From positions 124,001 through 188,000 of the forward strand of contig NZ_SMLK01000001.1 in assembly GCF_004681975.1 (NCBI RefSeq): 64,000 nt of DNA, written 5' to 3'. The notes beneath the pieces are model-generated. The model was given only the letters and a program-made list of their open reading frames with translations, did no database searches and was not told the DNA's origin. The stretch is from Ramlibacter humi (GTDB lineage: Bacteria; Pseudomonadota; Gammaproteobacteria; Burkholderiales; Burkholderiaceae_C). The position numbers and the translations under genes were made by a program. Below are positions 59,016-64,000 of this stretch, in pieces; position 1 is the stretch's first letter, and the number at the start of each line of letters is the position of its first letter.

Positions 59016-59801
59016 TTGTCCGACCTTCCTGAACCGGGGGCGCCGCCGCCCCCGGGCCCCGACGATCCCCGCCGCTGGCTGGGGGCCACCGCCCTGCTGG
59101 ACCTCGAAGACCCGCGCCTGCGCGTGCGGGCCCGCTCGCTCACGCAGCTTTGCAAGACCGAGCGCGAGAAGGTGTTGTCGGTGTACGCCTTCGTTAAGCG
59201 CCTGCCGTTCACCAAGCCGCTGAAACTGCAGCCGCGCACGGCGCGCCAGGTGCTGGACGCCGGCCGCGGCGATTCGCCCGACAAGGCCACGCTGCTGGTC
59301 GCGCTGCTTCGCTCGGCGGGCATCCCGGCGCGCCTGCACTGGTACGAATTCAACGGCGAAGTGATGCGCGGCCTGGTGCCGTCGCTGTCCAGCGGCGGCC
59401 GGCCCGCGGTGGAAGTGTGGGCGCAGGGGCGATGGGTGGGCACCGACACCTACATCTTCGACGCGGCCTACATGGCGGCCGCGCGCCAGCGGCTGAAGGA
59501 CCTGGGCTGGACCTGGGGCTACGGCATCCACCGCGAAGGCCACGCCATCTGGAACGGCCTGGATGGCGCCTGGGTCGGCGGCAGTCCGCCGGCCGAAGAC
59601 CCCATGGTGCTGGAAGACCACGGCTGCTACGACGACGTGCTGGCGTTTTCGGCTTCCGAGGCTTACCGCAAGCGGCGCCGCCCGCTCACGCGGTCGCTGC
59701 ACTGGAACATGGTGGCGCCGCTGATGGAGCGCGCGATCCGCGAACTGCGCGCCGGCGACGGCCCGGCCTCGCCGCCGCAGGCCGAGCGCGAGACCTCGTA
59801 G
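59016..59801 (+). CDS. Transglutaminase-fold protein lacking the catalytic Cys and His
   Basis: 261 aa, TTG start with GGAG 10 bp upstream. The core VLDAGRGDSPDKATLLVALL followed by RSAGIPARLHWYEF is the transglutaminase-like nucleophile region, but the usual GDC is GDS (Ser87). The His strand normally reading HAWxEV is RPAVEVWAQGRWVGTD, so the His is also gone; Asp144 remains. Probably a non-enzymatic binding protein, or a Ser-based variant. No signal peptide. Confidence 0.75.
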   Translation: MSDLPEPGAPPPPGPDDPRRWLGATALLDLEDPRLRVRARSLTQLCKTEREKVLSVYAFVKRLPFTKPLKLQPRTARQVLDAGRGDSPDKATLLVALLRSAGIPARLHWYEFNGEVMRGLVPSLSSGGRPAVEVWAQGRWVGTDTYIFDAAYMAAARQRLKDLGWTWGYGIHREGHAIWNGLDGAWVGGSPPAEDPMVLEDHGCYDDVLAFSASEAYRKRRRPLTRSLHWNMVAPLMERAIRELRAGDGPASPPQAERETS

Positions 59802-59808
59802 GGCGCGC

Positions 59809-60465
59809 TCAGCGGCGCGCGGCGCCTTGCAGTTCGCCCGACAGCATCACCTGCCTGCCGCTGGCGCGGGGCACTTCGCGCACCAGCGCGCCGGCAACGT
59901 CTTCCGCCTGCACCGAGCGGTAGTTGGCCGGGATCAGCGGCCGCAGCGCCGTGGAAATCCTCAACGCCAGTTTCTCGCCGCCGCGTTCGGGCTGCCCCAG
60001 CGCCGTGCGGTTGCCGGCCAGCATCGAAGGCCGCGCGATCACCAGGGCGTCGAATCCCAGCTGCGCCAGCGTGTCTTCCAGCTCGCCTTTCACGCGGCTG
60101 TAGAAGATGGACGAGCGCGCGTCGGCGCCCATCGCGCTGACCAGCCCCGCGCGCCGCGCGCCCGCCGCTTGCGCGGCCCGCGCGACCGTCAGGTTGGCGT
60201 CGAAGTCGACGGCGCGGAAAGCGGGCTGGCTGCCGGCGACCTTGATCGTGGTGCCGAGCGCCAGGTAGACCTCGTCGGCCGCGGGAAGGGCCGGCAATGT
60301 CGCGAAATCCACCTGGTGCACCGTCACCCGAGGGTCGGTCTGCGGCAAGGCCCGCCGCGCCAGCACGTGCACGGCGCGCACGCCGGGGTCGCGCAGCAGC
60401 GCGGCGAGGATCTCGCGGCCCACGAGACCCGTGGCGCCGGCGAGGAGGACGGTGCGGCTGGTCAT
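59809..60465 (-). CDS. NAD(P)-binding atypical SDR-like protein
   Basis: 218 aa. LLAGATGLVGREILAALLRD is the dinucleotide loop; LVSAMGADARSSIFYSRVKG matches the HTATIP2/TIP30-like and NAD-dependent epimerase group, with Tyr-x-x-x-Lys as YSRVK. RPSMLAGNRTALGQPERGGE follows. Probably an oxidoreductase or redox-sensing protein; substrate unknown. Converges on the transglutaminase-fold gene with 7 bp between stops. A large hairpin lies just upstream. Confidence 0.82.
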   Translation of the reverse strand: MTSRTVLLAGATGLVGREILAALLRDPGVRAVHVLARRALPQTDPRVTVHQVDFATLPALPAADEVYLALGTTIKVAGSQPAFRAVDFDANLTVARAAQAAGARRAGLVSAMGADARSSIFYSRVKGELEDTLAQLGFDALVIARPSMLAGNRTALGQPERGGEKLALRISTALRPLIPANYRSVQAEDVAGALVREVPRASGRQVMLSGELQGAARR

Positions 60466-60500
60466 TCGCGGATTGTCGCCAGCAAGGGGAACAAAGGAAA

Positions 60501-60616
60501 GCGGACACCCTTACGCGGAGTCCGCAGAGGTCACGCAGAGGGCGCAGAGAAACATCTTGAATGTCTTCTCTGCGCCCTCTGCGCTTGCTCCGCGTCCTCT
60601 GCGTAAGGGTGTCCGC
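60501..60616. repeat. 116-bp near-palindromic hairpin element
   Basis: Left arm 60501-60552 and right arm 60565-60616 are inverted copies: outer 16 bp (GCGGACACCCTTACGC) and inner 18 bp (CGCAGAGGGCGCAGAGAA) pair perfectly, with a diverged middle. It contains repeated CGCAGAGG/GCGGAG words. Lies between the helicase stop and the next same-strand gene, so it can end or process the helicase transcript. Resembles dispersed intergenic hairpins of high-GC Proteobacteria. Confidence 0.8.
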
Positions 60617-60647
60617 CTTCAGAAGCGCGCCGCTGGCGCGCCTGGAT

Positions 60648-62387
60648 TCAACGCCCGTTGCCGTAGCGGACGTTCTGTCCGCGCTGGCCGTAGCCACCAC
60701 CGCCGCCGCCGCCACCACCGCCGCGATTGCGGTTGCGGCCGCCCCCGTTGCGGTTGCCGCCGCCCATGCTGTCGATGCTGGTGCGGGTGGGATCGGGCTG
60801 GCCGTTGCCGTTGACGCGCTTGACACCGGTCATGTCGCGGCGAGTGGGCAGGCTGGTGCGCAGGGGGTCGACGTTGCGCGGCATGCGGTCGTCGTCGCGG
60901 TCCTCGCGGTCGTCGAAGTCGCGTTCGACGCGTTGCGGACGCTGCTGCTGCGGCGGGCGCTGGCCATTGCCGTTGGCGCCTTGCGCCGGGCGCGGGCCGC
61001 CGCCTTGCGGACGCGCGCGCTGGCCATTGCCGCCATTGCCGCCGCCGTTGCCATTGCGCGCGCCGCGGCCTTCGCCTTCGGACTTGCCGCCGCGCTGCGG
61101 CGCCTTGTTCTCGCGGATGCGCTGCATCATTTCCTGGCGCGCGGCCTTGGCGGCGGCGGCCATCACATCGCGGCTGGGCGGCTTGCCCGCGCCGCCCCAC
61201 AGGGTCTGGCGGCCCATGGCGATGGGCTCGGCGCGCTCGCCGGCGTCGGGGCCGAAGCCTTCGACCACCTGCACGGGAATCTGCTGCTTGGTGAAGCGCT
61301 CGATCTCCTGCATGAACCCTTCCTCGTCCAGGCACACCAGGCTGACGGCCTGGCCTTCCTTGCCCGCGCGGCCGGTGCGGCCGATGCGGTGGACGTAGTC
61401 CTCGGACACGTTGGGGATCTCGTAGTTCACCACGTGCGGCAGGTCGTCGATGTCGATGCCGCGGGCGGCGATGTCGGTGGCCACCAGCGCGCGGATCTCG
61501 CCGCTCTTGAAGCCGGCCAGCGCCTGCGTGCGCGCGCCCTGGCTCTTGTTGCCGTGCAGCGCCATCGCGGTGATGCCGTTCTTGTTCAGGAATTCGGCGA
61601 CGTGGTTGGCGCCGAACTTGGTGCGCGTGAACACCAGCACCTGCGACCAGTCGTGCTGCTGGATGATGTGCGCCAGCAGCTGCTTCTTCTTGGCGCGGCC
61701 CACCGGGTGCACGACCTGGGTGATGCGCTGCACCGTGGTGTTGCGGGGTGTGACCTGGATGCTACGCGGATCGCGTAACAGTCCGTTTGCAAGGTCACGA
61801 ATTTCATCACTGAACGTGGCCGAGAACAGCAGGCTCTGCTTTTCCCGGGGCACCAGGGCGAGCACCTTCTTCACGTCGTGGATGAAGCCCATGTCCAGCA
61901 TGCGGTCGGCTTCGTCGAGCACGAGCATTTCGACCGTGGACAGGTCCAGGTGACCCTGCTGTTGCAGGTCGAGCAGGCGGCCCGGCGTCGCGACAAGGAT
62001 GTCGACACCTCTCCTGATGCGGTCGATCTGCGGGTTCATCCCCACACCGCCAAAGATGACCGTGGAGGTGAGCGGCAGGTACTTGCCGTAGGTGCGCACG
62101 GACTCTTCCACCTGGGCGGCGAGCTCGCGCGTCGGCGTCAGCACCAGGGCCGCGATGCCGTCCTTGCCGAACTTGTTGGTCTTGCCCTGGCCCTTGGAGA
62201 GCTTGTGCAGCAGCGGAAGGGTGAAGGCGGCCGTCTTGCCGGTGCCGGTCTGTGCGCCGGCGAGCAGGTCGTGCCCTTCGAGCACGGCGGGGATGGCCTG
62301 GGCCTGGATGGGGGTGGGGTTCTCGTAGCCTTGTTCGCGCACGGCCTTCAGGATGGCCGGTGCCAGGTTCAGTTCGTCAAAAGTCAT
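60648..62387 (-). CDS. rhlE: DEAD-box RNA helicase (RhlE type)
   Basis: 579 aa. Motifs: Q motif [20 protein letters not shown], Ia PTRELA, II DEAD ([14 protein letters not shown]), III FSATF, and [12 protein letters not shown]. Helicase core ends near residue 390. The last about 160 residues are low complexity: basic, Asn/Gly/Arg-rich ([24 protein letters not shown]), an RNA-binding disordered tail as in RhlE proteins. Unwinds short RNA duplexes in ribosome assembly and mRNA decay. Confidence 0.95.
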   Translation of the reverse strand: MTFDELNLAPAILKAVREQGYENPTPIQAQAIPAVLEGHDLLAGAQTGTGKTAAFTLPLLHKLSKGQGKTNKFGKDGIAALVLTPTRELAAQVEESVRTYGKYLPLTSTVIFGGVGMNPQIDRIRRGVDILVATPGRLLDLQQQGHLDLSTVEMLVLDEADRMLDMGFIHDVKKVLALVPREKQSLLFSATFSDEIRDLANGLLRDPRSIQVTPRNTTVQRITQVVHPVGRAKKKQLLAHIIQQHDWSQVLVFTRTKFGANHVAEFLNKNGITAMALHGNKSQGARTQALAGFKSGEIRALVATDIAARGIDIDDLPHVVNYEIPNVSEDYVHRIGRTGRAGKEGQAVSLVCLDEEGFMQEIERFTKQQIPVQVVEGFGPDAGERAEPIAMGRQTLWGGAGKPPSRDVMAAAAKAARQEMMQRIRENKAPQRGGKSEGEGRGARNGNGGGNGGNGQRARPQGGGPRPAQGANGNGQRPPQQQRPQRVERDFDDREDRDDDRMPRNVDPLRTSLPTRRDMTGVKRVNGNGQPDPTRTSIDSMGGGNRNGGGRNRNRGGGGGGGGGGYGQRGQNVRYGNGR

Positions 62388-62595
62388 GGATGAGCGCCTA
62401 CCGTGGCGCAGGGTATCGGCCCGTGCGGCGCCTTGCGGGCACCGAGCAAGTCAGAAGGCAGATGAGGTTGGAGGCGGGAGGCTCGGCGGGGCCGGCGGCT
62501 CCCCAGCGGAACGCTGAGCCCGTGGAAAGCGACTGCTGATCTCCGCGGGAACCCGTATTGTCGCATGCTTCGCAACACCCCTCCGGCTCAGCATA

Positions 62596-64000
62596 ATGAG
62601 CGCGACCATGGCCAAGATGCTTCCCCGCCGGATCGGCGTGGCCGACGATCCCACCGCGCTGCAGCCGTCCCTGAACGACTGTCTCACCACCGTCATCGGC
62701 CAGGCCGACTCGCTGATGGCCGAAGTGGTTCAGGGCCTGGTGCGCGGCGCCGCGCCCACGGGTCCGCAAAGCATCCCGGCTTTCCAGCAGGGCGGCATCC
62801 GCGCCGCGGTGGCCGCGCTGGCCACGCTGGACATGCAAGGCGCGCAGGTGCGCGCCACCTTCAAGCAGGAACTCACCCGCGTCGTCTACGAAGGCGGCGG
62901 CAAGGACACGGTCCAGGCCGAGGTGCTGCGCTACGAAGACCTGCAGTTGTTCGGCGACGCCGAGCTCGACCAGAGCATCGAAGTCGCGCGCGCCCAGCAG
63001 GAAGTCAGCTTCGCCGTCGACGACGTGCTGCCCGCGCTGGATGCGCTGGTGAGCACGCTGCTGGGCTGGCGCACCATCCAGCCGGGCCTGAACCCGGTGC
63101 GGCCGGAAGTGTTCGTGCGCGCGCTGCAGGCGACGATGGCCATCCACGTGCCCGACGCGAGATCGCGGGAAACCATCATCGCCCCAGCGGGCGGCATGCT
63201 CGGGGCGCAGTTGCGGCGCCTGTACCGCGAAGTGTCCGAGTGGCTGCTGTCCACCGGCATCGAGCCGGCCGTGCCCATCGGCGGCAAGGTGCACCAGGGC
63301 AGTGGCGCGACCGGCTCGTCCACCACCGGCGCGATGGCCAAGACGCTGCTCACGCTGGACCGCCTGCGCCAGTTGCTGGCCGGCGACCTGGACGCGCCGC
63401 GCGGCAAGCCCGAGTTCCTGCACACCGTGCCGGCTTCCATGTCGCTGCTGCAGGAGCTGAAGCAGGAAGAACTGCTGGTCAAGCGGCTGGAGCAAAGGCC
63501 CAAGCCCGCGCCCGCGCCCGCATCCCCGGCCCAGCCCGCCGCCGCGCACGAGGCGCCGCCGCAGCAGCGCCTGGGCGCGCAGCTGGGCGAGGAAGTGCTG
63601 CGGCTCATGTTCGAGACGCTGGCCAAGGACGCGCGCCTGCTCGCCGCATACAAGGACCAGCTCAAGTCGATGCAGCCTGCGGTGCAGCGCCTGGCGCTGC
63701 AGGACTCGCGTTTCTTCAGCGACCGCACCCACCCCGCGCGCCAGTTCCTCGACCGCGTGACGCAGCGCAGCCTGGCGTTCCAGCGCGAGGAAGACGAAGG
63801 CTTCCGGCGCTTCCTGGAAACGGTGAAGTACGCGGCCAAGTGGCTGACCGAGAGCAAGGTCTTGGACGCCGACTCCTTCGGCGAGCTCACCGATCACCTG
63901 CAGCAGGTGTGGACCGGGCACGACCAGACGCTGCGCCACCGCCGCGAGGAAGCGGCGCGCGCGCTGCTGCACGCGGAGCAGCGCAACCTGCTGGCGCAGA
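62596..64000 (+). CDS. DUF1631 family protein (3' end outside window)
   Basis: 468 codons visible, start ATG at 62596 (ATG at 62608 also possible); continues past the window. Sequence such as PRRIGVADDPTALQPSLNDC, then VSFAVDDVLPALDALVSTLL, and EEVLRLMFETLAKDARLLAA matches the DUF1631 family, common in beta/gammaproteobacteria and of unknown function. Mostly helical, cytoplasmic, with a proline-alanine linker near residues 300-322. Divergent from rhlE across a 208-bp region with no other gene. Confidence 0.85.
   Translation, partial: MSATMAKMLPRRIGVADDPTALQPSLNDCLTTVIGQADSLMAEVVQGLVRGAAPTGPQSIPAFQQGGIRAAVAALATLDMQGAQVRATFKQELTRVVYEGGGKDTVQAEVLRYEDLQLFGDAELDQSIEVARAQQEVSFAVDDVLPALDALVSTLLGWRTIQPGLNPVRPEVFVRALQATMAIHVPDARSRETIIAPAGGMLGAQLRRLYREVSEWLLSTGIEPAVPIGGKVHQGSGATGSSTTGAMAKTLLTLDRLRQLLAGDLDAPRGKPEFLHTVPASMSLLQELKQEELLVKRLEQRPKPAPAPASPAQPAAAHEAPPQQRLGAQLGEEVLRLMFETLAKDARLLAAYKDQLKSMQPAVQRLALQDSRFFSDRTHPARQFLDRVTQRSLAFQREEDEGFRRFLETVKYAAKWLTESKVLDADSFGELTDHLQQVWTGHDQTLRHRREEAARALLHAEQRNLLAQ

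Overview
The window is high-GC chromosomal DNA, almost certainly from a Burkholderiales betaproteobacterium and most likely the Comamonadaceae (Ramlibacter/Variovorax-like). The reasons are the GC content, three orphan Bug/TctC-type solute-binding proteins without TctAB partners, the DUF3311 + MctP-type symporter pair, a DUF1631 gene, and an ABC ATPase with the C-terminal AAA-associated domain. No rRNA, tRNA, CRISPR array, phage gene or transposase was seen. Genes are dense, mostly with ATGA/GTGA stop-start overlaps. The genus is an inference.

Region 1 (1-13026, minus strand): a partial NarL-type response regulator, a secreted papain-like cysteine protease, then a tightly coupled Wsp-like chemosensory operon. 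In transcription order it reads small ORF, REC-degenerate EAL protein, CheW, CheR with TPR-like tail, CheW, CHASE3 methyl-accepting protein, CheA-REC, CheB, hybrid kinase with HPt. No flagellar gene and no GGDEF output gene is present.

Region 2 (13167-30983): a DUF3311/MctP symporter pair; a fatty-acid-hydroxylase/sterol-desaturase membrane protein; an SBP-less fused-permease ABC transporter; a Bug protein preceded by a frameshifted ORF; an AfuABC-like importer with a clear Pho box; a GNAT; a PAS-PAS histidine kinase; topoisomerase IB; a nucleotidyltransferase; and a metallophosphoesterase.

Region 3 (30987-38140): glyoxalase I, a REP-type repeat cluster, a divergent thioesterase/MarR-MFS pair with a palindromic operator, a DODA-type dioxygenase, and a bacteriophytochrome histidine kinase.

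Region 4 (38244-45835): a six-gene minus-strand operon (Bug protein, Baeyer-Villiger-type monooxygenase, CoA-transferase, patatin-like hydrolase, second Bug protein, SnoaL-like protein) divergent from an IclR regulator. It looks like a ketone or cyclic-ketone catabolic module.

Region 5 (46018-58849): DUF1810 protein, aldehyde dehydrogenase, then a sugar/aldonate locus. The locus holds an SDR sugar dehydrogenase, KDPGal aldolase, KDGal kinase and IlvD/Edd dehydratase on the minus strand. Divergently it holds a 2-hydroxyacid dehydrogenase, a complete sugar ABC transporter, a cupin and a FadR-type GntR regulator. Two near-identical 15-bp dyads, in the dehydratase/dehydrogenase divergent region and ahead of the transporter, are probably that regulator's operators. 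Together the genes would import an aldose or aldonate and convert it to pyruvate and glyceraldehyde-3-phosphate.

Region 6 (59016-64000): a transglutaminase-fold protein lacking the catalytic Cys, an NAD(P)-binding protein, a 116-bp hairpin, an RhlE-type DEAD-box helicase, and a DUF1631 gene running off the window.
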